A stretch of DNA of 64,000 bases from NCBI RefSeq assembly GCF_001278075.1, contig NZ_CP011340.1, positions 6,073,501-6,137,500 of the forward strand, read 5' to 3'. Position numbers and translations under genes: made by a program. Below the pieces are notes generated by a model, which was not told the DNA's origin, searched no databases, and worked only from the letters and a program-made list of their open reading frames with translations. Each line of letters starts with the position of its first letter. Position 1 is the stretch's first letter. The stretch comes from Streptomyces pristinaespiralis. Its GTDB lineage: Bacteria > Actinomycetota > Actinomycetes > Streptomycetales > Streptomycetaceae. Shown one piece after another: positions 52,520 to 60,969 of this stretch.

Positions 52520-53517
52520 GCCGCGACCTCCTCGGGGATCGTGGTGCCGACGGGTGCGGGCGAGGTCTTGCCGCCGGTAATGGCGAGGAAGACCTCGTCC
52601 AGGCTCGGCAGATGGGTGCCGATGTGCGCGATCCGGAAGCCGTGGGTGCTCAGCACCCCGACGACCGCGGTCAGTTGCTCGTCGCTGAGGATCGGTACGT
52701 ACAGCTGTCCTTCGTCCGGCACCGCGGACACGCCTCCGACGCCGTCGAGCCCGGCCTCGGCCACTGCCCGTGCCATGGCGGCGAGTTGTGCCGGGTCGCT
52801 CGGCCGGATCTGCAGTGTGCGCCCGCCGACCTTGGCCTTCAGCTCGTCCACGGCGCCGCCCGCGATCACCCGGCCGCGGTCGATGACGGTCACCTCGCTC
52901 GCGAGCTGCTCGGCCTCTTCCATGTACTGGGTGGTGAGCAGCACGGTCGCGCCCTCCGCGACCATCCGCCGCACCTCTTCCCAGACCTCGTTGCGGGTAC
53001 GGGGGTCGAGCCCCGTCGTCGGCTCGTCCAGGTAGAGCACGGCCGGCCGGCCGATCATGGAGGCGGCGAGGTCCAGCCGGCGCCGCATACCGCCCGAGTA
53101 CTGCCCGGCGGGCCGCCTGGCGGCCTCGGTGAGCGAGAAGCGCTCCAGCAGTTCCTCCGCGCGGCGGCGGGCGTCCTTGCGGGACAGGTCCAGCAGCCGC
53201 CCGATCATGTAGAGGTTCTCCCGCCCGGACAGCTTCTCGTCGACCGAGGCGTACTGGCCGGTGAGCCCGATGCTGCGGCGCAGCTGACGGGGCTGCCGCA
53301 CCACGTCGCAGCCGGCGACGGTGGCGTGGCCGGCGTCGGGGACGATCAGGGTGGAGAGGCAGCGGACGAGGGTGGTCTTGCCCGCGCCGTTGGGCCCGAG
53401 GACCCCGAGGACCGTGCCTTCGCGGACATCCAGGTCCACCCCGTCGAGCGCCTTGGTCTCCCCGTAGTGCTTGACGAGGCCCCGTACCTCGACGGCGTTC
53501 TTGTCGATTCGCGTCAT
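52516..53517 (-). CDS. ABC exporter ATPase, DrrA-like
   Basis: 333 residues. Walker A GPNGAGKTTL near 43, signature YSGGMRRRLDLA near 143, Walker B VLYLDEPTTGLDPRTRN and the switch His in TTQYMEEAE. The C-terminal 80 residues (LQIRPSDPAQLAAMARAV, DEVFLAITGG) are the DrrA-type regulatory tail. Drives the partner permease downstream. The ATG at 53517 was preferred to a GTG three codons earlier. Exporter of unknown substrate, possibly protecting against a product regulated by the neighbouring AfsR-like protein. Confidence 0.93.
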   Translation of the reverse strand: MTRIDKNAVEVRGLVKHYGETKALDGVDLDVREGTVLGVLGPNGAGKTTLVRCLSTLIVPDAGHATVAGCDVVRQPRQLRRSIGLTGQYASVDEKLSGRENLYMIGRLLDLSRKDARRRAEELLERFSLTEAARRPAGQYSGGMRRRLDLAASMIGRPAVLYLDEPTTGLDPRTRNEVWEEVRRMVAEGATVLLTTQYMEEAEQLASEVTVIDRGRVIAGGAVDELKAKVGGRTLQIRPSDPAQLAAMARAVAEAGLDGVGGVSAVPDEGQLYVPILSDEQLTAVVGVLSTHGFRIAHIGTHLPSLDEVFLAITGGKTSPAPVGTTIPEEVAA

Positions 53518-53619
53518 GGGGACCACGGTGTCCGACCGCGCCGACAGACCGCCGACGTGCCGTCGACACCCGGCCGACAGCCCGCCGACGCGGACCCGTC
53601 GGAACGTCGCTGCGCGCGC

Positions 53620-54261
53620 CTACGGGCAGGTGCCGGTCACGGCCATGTTGTCGACCGACGCGAGCGGGATCCCGACCGGAGCCGCCCGCCCGGCCACGGA
53701 CAGCCGCACCGTGCCGCCGTCCGCCGACAACAGGGCGCCGCAGGTGGTCCCTGTACCGTGCGTGACCTTCAGGAACGCGGGCCTGGCGGCGGGCGCCCAC
53801 CAGGTGAGCGCCGTGCCGGCGAAGAGCAGCACGAGGGCCACCGCCACGGTACGGCGGGCACGGGTGAGCTGCCGGGCCGCCGATATCGCCGTCGCCACCT
53901 CGAAAAGGTCCACCGACCCGTGATCATGGTGGATGCCGGCCAGGGTCACCGTCAGCGGCCGGTTCCCCGCCTGCGCCGCCAGAGCGTGCCACAGACCCAC
54001 CACGGCCAGGGCCAGTCCGCCGCCGATCAGCACGGTGACGGCCACCCGCCAGCCGAAGGGCAGCTCGGCGGTGGTGCCCCGGCCCTTGATCACGATCGCC
54101 GCGCCGATCAGGGTGATGAAGGCCGCGAGACCGTTGCGCCACGCCTCGGCGCTCGCACGCACGGCCGGCAGCGACTCGCGCACCAGTTCCCTGAACCGGT
54201 CCCGCTCCGCCAGGTCGGCCGCGCTCGGCGGACCGGCCGGCCTGCGGGGCCGCAGGTTCAC
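53620..54261 (-). CDS. Membrane protein of the CHAT-linked gene pair
   Basis: 213 residues. A basic N-terminus (VNLRPRRPAGPPSAADLAERDRF) leads to about three hydrophobic segments (around 50-70, 80-105 and 150-170) and an extracytoplasmic C-terminal part with two Cys (GTTCGALL, VTGTCP). The GTG overlaps the stop of the 116-residue zinc-ribbon gene (GTGA), so both are made together. No family recognised. The pair is divergent from a CHAT protease-like gene, which may indicate a shared function. Confidence 0.75.
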   Translation of the reverse strand: MNLRPRRPAGPPSAADLAERDRFRELVRESLPAVRASAEAWRNGLAAFITLIGAAIVIKGRGTTAELPFGWRVAVTVLIGGGLALAVVGLWHALAAQAGNRPLTVTLAGIHHDHGSVDLFEVATAISAARQLTRARRTVAVALVLLFAGTALTWWAPAARPAFLKVTHGTGTTCGALLSADGGTVRLSVAGRAAPVGIPLASVDNMAVTGTCP

Positions 54262-54608
54262 ACGATGTCCAGTTCGAGGCGGAAGCTGGCGCCGCATCCC
54301 GTCAGGCCCTCCGGGGCGTCCACGTGGGTGCTGCCGCAGCCGCAGGAGACGTCCAGCACCACGGTCTCCACCGGGTCGGCGTCCGCGGAACGGCCGACCC
54401 CGCCGGTTCCGGTGAGCGCGACCGAGACCTGACGGTCGACGATGTGGTGGGCGCAGCGGGGACACGGACCGGCCACGACGAAGCCGTACACGTCGCCCGA
54501 ACCGTGCGGCGACACCGTGAGTTGCCCGGCCTCGAGCAAGTCGTAGGCGCGGTCGGTCAGTTCACGGTCGGTGGTGGCGAGATAGGCAGGGGCCGCTGCG
54601 TCGGACAT
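54258..54608 (-). CDS. Zinc-ribbon-like hypothetical protein
   Basis: 116 residues. CPRCAHH near residue 49 and SCGCGSTH plus GCGASF later give a Cys4-like zinc-binding pattern. The N-terminus (SDAAAPAYLATTDRELTDRAYDLL) is helical. The ATG at 54608 is supported by TACAGT six bases before it (leaderless promoter). It is divergent from the SEL1-CHAT gene, with 67 bases between the starts, and overlaps the membrane protein gene downstream. Function unknown; it might be an adaptor between the membrane protein and the CHAT protein. Confidence 0.72.
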   Translation of the reverse strand: MSDAAAPAYLATTDRELTDRAYDLLEAGQLTVSPHGSGDVYGFVVAGPCPRCAHHIVDRQVSVALTGTGGVGRSADADPVETVVLDVSCGCGSTHVDAPEGLTGCGASFRLELDIV

Positions 54609-54675
54609 GGCCACACTGTAACGAGCGCCGGTTTACCTTGAGTGCTGTTCGCACCACTCAGGGCAAGGGGGGCTC

Positions 54676-57600
54676 ATGGCGGTCGGCAACGGCGGGGGCA
54701 GGGCAGGGGGCGACGGCGCGGGGGAGGACCGCGGGCGTCAATTACTCCTCCAGGGGATGGACTTGGACCGCCACGGTCGTACCGAGGAGGCGGAAAAGCT
54801 CTTCAGGGAGGCGGCCGAGGGATACGCCGACTTCAACGGGATGTACAACCTGGCTCTGGTGGCGGAGCGCACCGGCCGGATCCGCATGGCCCGTCTCTGG
54901 TACACCGAGGCGTTCCGCCACGGGCATCCGGAGGCCGCCAACAACCTGGGAGTACTGCTGTTCAACCAGGAGGACCCCGACGCGGTCCACTGGTTCCGGA
55001 TCGCCGCCTCGACGGGCCATCCCCAGGCCGTCGCCAACCTCCGGCGAGTGGAAGCCGCCGCCCCCCCTCCTCCGGTGGACCCGGAGACGGCGCCGGTGGC
55101 GAAGTACCTGAATGCGGAGGCGGCGTTCAAACGGTTCGAGGCGACGGGCGACGACGCGTCCCTCGTGGCGGCCGTCAACATCACCCGGGACGGGGTGCGC
55201 CTGGCACCCGAAGGACATCCGGCACGGGCGGTCCTGCTCGGCGCACTGCGCGGAGTCCTGCGCTACCGCTACGACTTACGGGGCCACACCGCCGACCTGC
55301 GGGAGGCGGCCCTTGTCGCGCTGGAGGAACTGTCGGCCCGCGCCCCGGACGATCCGGTGCGTACGAAGGCCGCAGAGGCCGCCGTCGGGATTCTGCGCGA
55401 CCTGTCCCAGGTCACCGGTGACGCGGAGCCGGTGCGTCGCGCCGTGGACATCGGCAGGCAGGTGCTGACGCGGCCGGGCGGTGACGAGAAGGCACGGGCC
55501 GACCTCGAGGCGGGTCTCTGCGGCGCCCTGATGTCGCTGGCCGTCCAGCACACGGACACGGGCGACGGCGGTGCCGCCGCAGCGGACGCCGAGGCCACGA
55601 TCGACGGATACCTCGACGAGGCGGTCGCGCTGGGGCGCGCGGCCGTCGAGCGTCTGCCCCCGGACGATGCGGTGTCGCGCATCAATCTCGGGGCGGCGCT
55701 GCACATGCGGGGCTCGCGCGGAGGTTCACCGGACGACCTGGACGAGGCGGTCGCCCTGTTGCGGGCGGCGGCGCGGACGGCGGAGAACCCCAGGAACCGG
55801 GCCGACGCCGCCACCAACCTCGCGTCGGTGCTGCGCAGCCGGGCCTCGCTCACCCGCCGGTCGCAGGACCGGCGCGAGGCCGACGCGGTGGCGGACGAGG
55901 CGCGGACCGTGCTGCGGGAGTCACCCGCGGACCATCCGCGGACGCTCATGTACTCCCTGTTCGCGGCCGGCGGCTCCGCCACCTCCGAGGACGCCCGCCG
56001 TGCGCTGGCGGCCGTGTCCCGCTCACACGCCTTGCGACCGAAGCTGCTGGTCCGGCTGGCCACGGCGCTGGAGGAGGAGGGTGACCGGGACGGCGCGGTC
56101 GTCGCGGCCAGGGAGGCGACGGCCACCGCGGTGAGCAGCGAGAGCACGGTCGAGTCGCAGCGGCTCCTCGGCTCTCTGCTGCTGCGTTCGCACGACGACG
56201 GCGGGCCGGACCGCGCGGAGGTGGAAGAGGCCGTGGCGGCCTTCACGGCGGCGGTCGCGGCATGCGAGGCGACGGACGTGGACCGCGCCGACGTGCTGAT
56301 CGGTCTGGCGGTGGCGCTGGTGAACCGCCTCCGGTTCGCACCGGACGGCCCCGACCACGAGGCGGCGCTGACGGCGCTCCGGGAGGCGGCCCACGCGGTC
56401 GGCTCCTCGCCCGGGAGCCGTCTGTCCGCCACCCGGATGTGGGCGGGCCTGGCCCACGAGGCCGGCGACACCGCCGACGCGCTGGTGGGGGCGCGCGCCG
56501 CGGTCTCCCTGCTGCGGGACATCGGCTGGACCGGGCTGGAACGCCCCGACCAGGAGCAGGCCCTGCGCAGCGGTGCCGCGATGCCGAGGGAGGCGGCTGC
56601 CCTGGCGATCACCGAGGGCCGGCCCGAGCTTGCCGTGGAACTCCTGGAGCAGGGGCGTTCTGTGCTGTGGCGTTCCACCCTGCACCTGCGCGGCGACCTC
56701 GCCCTTCTCGCGGCCCGGGAGCCCTCCCTCGCGGCGGAGCTGGAGAGCGTCCGCTCCGCGCTGGACGGCGACGAGAGGGCCGATCCGGAGACCCGGATGC
56801 GGCTGGCCCGCCGCTGGACCCGGCTGTGCGACCGGGTCAGGAGCCTGCCCGGCTTCGAACGCTTCCTCGCACCGCCCGAGTTCGGCGAACTCGCTCCCGC
56901 GGCGGCCGAGGGTCCCGTGGTCGTCGTCAACATCAGCTCCATCCGCTGCGACGCGATCCTGGTGCTGCCGGGGGGACGGGTCGACGTCGTACCGCTGCCA
57001 GGCGTCGACTTCCGCAGCGCCGACAGCGTCTGCAACACCTACCTGGAGCACCTGGGGGACGCGCTGGCACCCGGTGCCACGGGCCGGATCCGGCAACGCG
57101 CGCAGCACACCGTCCACGACACCCTGGAATGGCTGTGGGAGAAGATCGCCCGGCCGGTGCTGGACCGGCTGGCCCTGCCGTACCGGTCAGAGGCGCCGCC
57201 GCGGATATGGTGGTGCCCCACGGCCTCCTTGGTGTCGTTGCCGCTGCACGCGGCGGGGCGTTACCCGCGCACCCGCGCCGACCGGACCGAGCCGGTCGGA
57301 CTGCCGTACGCGGTGGTGTCGTCCTACACCACGACCCTCGCCGCACTCGCCGACGCCAGGGGGCGGCCGGCCGCCGGCGATCCCCGGCTGCTGGCCGTGG
57401 GCCTGTCCGACACCCGGCGGGGCCACACGCCCCTGCCGGGAGTTCCCGAGGAACTACGGGGACTGCGTGACGCGCTCGGCCCCGAGCGGCTCAGCACACT
57501 GGCCGACGACGCGGCCACCGTGGCGGCGGTGCGGGAGCGACTGCCCGGACACCCGTGGGCGCACTTCGCCTGCCACGGCCGACTGGACATGAGCGCACCG

Positions 57601-57978
57601 GTGACGTCGGGCCTGTGCCTGCGCGACGGCGACATGAACGTGCTCGACTTCGCGGAGCTCCGACTGACCGGTGCGGACCTGGCGTTCCTCTCCGCATGCC
57701 ATACGCGGCTGGGCGGTGGGCAGTTGCCGGACGAGGCCATCCACACCGCGGCCGCGCTGCGCATGGCGGGCTTCCGCCACGTCGTGTCCACCTTGTGGTC
57801 CGTCCAGGACCGGGTCGCGCCCGCCGTCGCCGCCGCGTTCTACCGGAACCTCGAAGCCCCGGGCGCGGCGCGGTCGGCGGGTGCCGCAGTGGCCCTGCAC
57901 CGTGCCGTCGCCGAACTGCGCGACGCGGACCCCACGAACCCGATGCTCTGGGCCCCCTTCGCGCACGACGGCCCGTAG
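54676..57978 (+). CDS. SEL1/TPR repeat protein with C-terminal CHAT protease domain
   Basis: 1100 residues. Residues 20-125 are SEL1/TPR-like repeats (AEKLFREAAEGYADFNGMYNL, HPEAANNLGVLLF), 150-650 a further helical TPR array, and about 700-1100 a CHAT domain, a caspase-like cysteine peptidase. The catalytic pair is present: His967 in HFACHGRLD and Cys1008 in FLSACHT. CHAT proteins with TPR arrays are found in stress, development and conflict systems, where target binding by the repeats activates proteolysis. An RBS of AGGGGGG stands four bases before the ATG. The zinc-ribbon and membrane genes are divergent from it and may be its partners. Confidence 0.9.
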   Translation: MAVGNGGGRAGGDGAGEDRGRQLLLQGMDLDRHGRTEEAEKLFREAAEGYADFNGMYNLALVAERTGRIRMARLWYTEAFRHGHPEAANNLGVLLFNQEDPDAVHWFRIAASTGHPQAVANLRRVEAAAPPPPVDPETAPVAKYLNAEAAFKRFEATGDDASLVAAVNITRDGVRLAPEGHPARAVLLGALRGVLRYRYDLRGHTADLREAALVALEELSARAPDDPVRTKAAEAAVGILRDLSQVTGDAEPVRRAVDIGRQVLTRPGGDEKARADLEAGLCGALMSLAVQHTDTGDGGAAAADAEATIDGYLDEAVALGRAAVERLPPDDAVSRINLGAALHMRGSRGGSPDDLDEAVALLRAAARTAENPRNRADAATNLASVLRSRASLTRRSQDRREADAVADEARTVLRESPADHPRTLMYSLFAAGGSATSEDARRALAAVSRSHALRPKLLVRLATALEEEGDRDGAVVAAREATATAVSSESTVESQRLLGSLLLRSHDDGGPDRAEVEEAVAAFTAAVAACEATDVDRADVLIGLAVALVNRLRFAPDGPDHEAALTALREAAHAVGSSPGSRLSATRMWAGLAHEAGDTADALVGARAAVSLLRDIGWTGLERPDQEQALRSGAAMPREAAALAITEGRPELAVELLEQGRSVLWRSTLHLRGDLALLAAREPSLAAELESVRSALDGDERADPETRMRLARRWTRLCDRVRSLPGFERFLAPPEFGELAPAAAEGPVVVVNISSIRCDAILVLPGGRVDVVPLPGVDFRSADSVCNTYLEHLGDALAPGATGRIRQRAQHTVHDTLEWLWEKIARPVLDRLALPYRSEAPPRIWWCPTASLVSLPLHAAGRYPRTRADRTEPVGLPYAVVSSYTTTLAALADARGRPAAGDPRLLAVGLSDTRRGHTPLPGVPEELRGLRDALGPERLSTLADDAATVAAVRERLPGHPWAHFACHGRLDMSAPVTSGLCLRDGDMNVLDFAELRLTGADLAFLSACHTRLGGGQLPDEAIHTAAALRMAGFRHVVSTLWSVQDRVAPAVAAAFYRNLEAPGAARSAGAAVALHRAVAELRDADPTNPMLWAPFAHDGP

Positions 57979-57998
57979 CGGAGACGTCGTGCCAGGAG

Positions 57999-58025
57999 CA
58001 GGCCGCCGGCGCTGCCGGCGGCCTG
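57999..58025. terminator. Bidirectional terminator after the CHAT gene
   Basis: CAGGCCGCCGGC (57999-58010) and GCCGGCGGCCTG (58014-58025) form a perfect 12-bp stem with loop GCT, between the convergent CHAT and cupin genes. No U-tract. Confidence 0.78.
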
Positions 58026-58069
58026 TGGGTCTTGCGGAGAAGGCCGCTGGTCGCGGAGAAGGAGAGCGG

Positions 58070-58432
58070 TCAGGGCTTCGCGTAGTCGCCGAAGCCGAAC
58101 CAGTCGAGCACCACGCACGGCTCGTCGCCGACGACCCAGGCGTCGTGGCCCGGCGCGATCGAGATGAAATCGCCGGGGCCGGCCTCGCCGGTCTCGCCGT
58201 CGTCCATGACGATCTTCATACGGCCGCTGACCATGTACCCGACGTGCGCGGCCTGACAGCTGTCCGTTCCCGCGATCGGCTTGATGTGGGTGGACCAGCG
58301 CCAGCCCGGCTCGAACACGGCACGGCCGACCGGTCCTTGCTCGGTGTTGATGACGTCCAGCTTCCCCTTCCCGTCCTTGAACGCACGGGTCTCGTCAGCC
58401 GAGTCGAAGTTCTTGCTCACTATTGCGGCCAT
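58070..58432 (-). CDS. Cupin-domain protein
   Basis: 120 residues of a single cupin barrel: AVFEPGWRWSTHIKP, CQAAHVGYMVSGRMKIVMDDGE (cupin motif 1 with His) and PGDFISIAPGHDAWVVGDEP (motif 2). The histidines could hold a metal, but the classical three-His set is incomplete, so it may be a small-ligand binding protein rather than an enzyme. The ATG at 58432 has GGGAGG upstream. Substrate unknown. Confidence 0.87.
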   Translation of the reverse strand: MAAIVSKNFDSADETRAFKDGKGKLDVINTEQGPVGRAVFEPGWRWSTHIKPIAGTDSCQAAHVGYMVSGRMKIVMDDGETGEAGPGDFISIAPGHDAWVVGDEPCVVLDWFGFGDYAKP

Positions 58433-58491
58433 GATGTCCCGCCTCCCGGCGGTGTGGGTGCTGTCCCCGAGGCCATCTCTCACATTACGCC

Positions 58492-58529
58492 GACAGCCCG
58501 CCGACGGGGGAAGATCGGCGGGCTGTCGT
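58492..58529. terminator. Terminator after panB
   Basis: CGACAGCCCGCCGA and TCGGCGGGCTGTCG form a 14-bp stem with a 10-base loop, 39 bases after the panB stop and about 60 bases upstream of the cupin start. Confidence 0.75.
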
Positions 58530-58567
58530 CTGTGCCGGGAGTGGCTTCTCGCGGCCGGGGGCGTGAC

Positions 58568-59428
58568 TCAGTGGAAGCTGTGCTCCTCCGCGGGGAACGC
58601 GCCGCCCGCGACGTCGTCGGCGAACGCCTTCGCCGCGTCGCCGAGGGTCTGCCGCAGGTTCGCGTACTGCTTGGTGAAGCGCGGCACCTTGCCGCCCGTC
58701 AGGCCGGCCATGTCGGTCCACACCAGGACCTGGGCGTCGGTGTCGGGCCCGGCGCCGATGCCGATGGTGGGGATGTGCAGGGAGCGGGTGACCTCGGCGG
58801 CGAGCTCGGCCGGGACCAGTTCGAGCACCACCGCGAACGCGCCCGCGTCCTGGGCGGCCTTGGCGTCACGGATCAGCTTGTGGGCGGCCTCGTCGCTGCG
58901 GCCCTGCACCCGGTAGCCCATGGTGTTCACGGACTGCGGGGTCAGTCCCAGGTGGGACATGACCGGGATGCCGGACTGCACGATCAGCTCGGTCTGGGCC
59001 AGCGAACGCTCGCCGCCCTCCAGCTTGACCGCGCCGACGCCCGCCTCCTTGACCAGCCGGGTCGCGTTGCGGAGGGCCTGGACCGGCCCTTCCTGGTACG
59101 CGCCGAAGGGCAGGTCGCCGACGACGAGGGCGCGCCTGGTGCCCCGTACGACGGCGGCGGACAGGAGGGTCATCTCGTCCATCGTGACGGGCACGGTGGT
59201 CTCGTAGCCGAGGTGGCAGTTGCCCATCGAGTCGCCCACGAGGACCACGGGGATCCCGGCCTCGTCGAAGACGGACGCCGTCATGGCGTCGTAGGCGGTG
59301 AGCATGGGCCACTTCTCGCCGCGCTCCTTGGCGGCGGCGATGTCATGCACGGTGATGCGGCGCGACTGCTTGCCGCCGTACAGCGCCTTGCTGCTGTCGG
59401 TGGCCTTCCGGGCAGGCTGAAGCGTCAT
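58568..59428 (-). CDS. panB: 3-methyl-2-oxobutanoate hydroxymethyltransferase
   Basis: 286 residues. First enzyme of pantothenate synthesis: adds a hydroxymethyl group from methylene-tetrahydrofolate to 2-oxoisovalerate, giving ketopantoate. The metal and substrate motifs are intact: TAYDAMTASVFDEAGI, VLVGDSMGNCHLGYETTVPV, GDLPFGAYQ, VKLEGG and GLTPQSVN, plus PTIGIGAGPDTDAQVLVWTD near the end. RBS AAGGAG stands 10 bases before the ATG. It is monocistronic, with no panC or panD next to it. Confidence 0.96.
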   Translation of the reverse strand: MTLQPARKATDSSKALYGGKQSRRITVHDIAAAKERGEKWPMLTAYDAMTASVFDEAGIPVVLVGDSMGNCHLGYETTVPVTMDEMTLLSAAVVRGTRRALVVGDLPFGAYQEGPVQALRNATRLVKEAGVGAVKLEGGERSLAQTELIVQSGIPVMSHLGLTPQSVNTMGYRVQGRSDEAAHKLIRDAKAAQDAGAFAVVLELVPAELAAEVTRSLHIPTIGIGAGPDTDAQVLVWTDMAGLTGGKVPRFTKQYANLRQTLGDAAKAFADDVAGGAFPAEEHSFH

Positions 59429-59763
59429 GAGTATTCGGCTCCTTCGTCATCTCGAGGCGCCCTGACGGCGTCCCCGGATCGCCTCCCATGGTGGCACTTC
59501 ATGCCACCCGGGGAAAGAGGACCCCCTCACACCGGCGTCGGGCCCCCGGGACACGCCGCGGCTGTGATGTGAAACGCACCGAGTGTGCCCGTTCTGTCAC
59601 AGCCTCCGCGCCGGGCCCCGCCGCAGGAACCCGGGCGTGCGCTCCCGTCGTCATCGAGGCAGAACGGCCGTCCCCGGACGGCAGGACGACCACCGGTCAT
59701 CGCCTAGGGTCCTAAGGACGGCGGCGAGGCCGGGCGTGACAGCAAGGCAGTGAGGACAGCTCT
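59429..59763. other. Divergent promoter region without a gene
   Basis: 335 bases between panB (minus) and the EEP gene (plus). It holds a small inverted repeat GGTGGCA/TGCCACC (59490-59508) and TAGGGT at 59705-59710, a plausible -10 for the gene at 59764. No small reading frame with a proper start signal was seen. Confidence 0.55.
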
Positions 59764-60795
59764 ATGGCGCAGGCGTACACGGCGGACACGGGGAACGGCA
59801 CAGCCCGGACGCGGCCCACCGGTTCCTTTGCCGGCAGAATCCGGCGGATGCCCGAGCGGTGGCGCGGCGACCGGGGGATCTGGCGGCGCGGCGTCGTCCT
59901 CGCCTTCTGCGCCGTGCTGGTCGCCCTGCTGATGATCCTGCACGCCCACATCCCCAACCGGATCGGCAACCTCGGCAGCCTGACGGAGACCTTCCTGCCG
60001 TGGTTCGGTGTGTTCGTCCCGCTGATCGCCGTCGCCGGGGTGCTGCGCCGCTCGGCCACCGCGTTGATCGCCGTGCTGCTGCCGCTCGTCGTGTGGCTCA
60101 ACCTGTTCGGCGGGCTGCTGGGCGAGTCCGCGGCCACCGGCGGCGATCTGACGATCGCCACGCACAACGTGAACGCGGACAACCCGGACCCCGGGGGCAC
60201 CGCGGAGGACGTCGCCGCGGCCGGGGCCGACGTCCTCGCGCTCCAGGAACTGCCGGCCGGTCAGGTGACGGCGTACGAGGAGGCCCTGTCCGCCACGTAC
60301 CCGCACCACGCGGTCGAGGGCACCGTGGGGCTGTGGAGCAAGTACCCGCTGACCGACACCTCCCCCGTCGACATCCGGATGGGCTGGACCCGCGCGATGC
60401 GCGCCACCGTGGCGACGCCCGGCGGTGACGTCGCGGTGTACGTCGCGCACATGCCGTCCGTCCGCGTGAAGCTCCACGCGGGCTTCACCGCCAACCAGCG
60501 GGACAACAGCGCCGACGCGCTGGGTGAGGCCATCGCCCGCGAGCGGCTGGACCGGGTCGTGCTGCTCGGCGACCTCAACGGCACGATGAACGACCGTTCC
60601 CTGAACGCCGTCACGTCCCAGATGCGCTCCACGCAGGGCGCGGCGGGCGACGGCTTCGGCTTCAGCTGGCCGGCGGCGTTCCCGATGGCGCGGATCGACC
60701 AGATCATGGTGCGCGGCGTGGAACCGGTGTCGTCGTGGACGCTGCCGCGGACGAACAGTGACCATCTGCCGATCGCGGCCCGCGTGGACCTGTGA
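59764..60795 (+). CDS. Membrane-anchored endonuclease/exonuclease/phosphatase family protein
   Basis: 343 residues. About three transmembrane segments (around 38-62, 73-95 and 98-120) anchor an EEP (DNase I-like) domain: ATHNVNADN, VLALQELPAG (catalytic Glu), LLGDLNGTMND and TNSDHLPIAARV (catalytic His). The active site would lie outside the cell. Relatives include exported phosphodiesterases and nucleases; the substrate cannot be read from sequence. A TAGGGT -10 candidate lies 54 bases upstream of the start. Confidence 0.88.
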   Translation: MAQAYTADTGNGTARTRPTGSFAGRIRRMPERWRGDRGIWRRGVVLAFCAVLVALLMILHAHIPNRIGNLGSLTETFLPWFGVFVPLIAVAGVLRRSATALIAVLLPLVVWLNLFGGLLGESAATGGDLTIATHNVNADNPDPGGTAEDVAAAGADVLALQELPAGQVTAYEEALSATYPHHAVEGTVGLWSKYPLTDTSPVDIRMGWTRAMRATVATPGGDVAVYVAHMPSVRVKLHAGFTANQRDNSADALGEAIARERLDRVVLLGDLNGTMNDRSLNAVTSQMRSTQGAAGDGFGFSWPAAFPMARIDQIMVRGVEPVSSWTLPRTNSDHLPIAARVDL

Positions 60796-60930
60796 CGTTG
60801 CTCGCAGTATGGCGCTCCCCGTGACCGCGCCCGGCCCTCGGGGCCGGGCGCGGACGCCTGTCCGGGGGGTGGGGGGAACATCGGCGCAACCCGCCGTTCA
60901 CCGCGGGGAAGAAAACGTCTGAGAGCATTT

Positions 60931-60945
60931 GTTCCGAGAACGAAC
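60931..60945 (+). promoter_or_regulatory. Small inverted repeat upstream of MFS gene
   Basis: GTTCCGAGAACGAAC contains the inverted repeat GTTC-CGA-GAAC followed by a second GAAC, 25-39 bases before the exporter start codon. It may be an operator; no regulator for it is encoded next to it. Confidence 0.35.
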
Positions 60946-60969
60946 TTACTCGGAAAGGCTCACCCTCCC

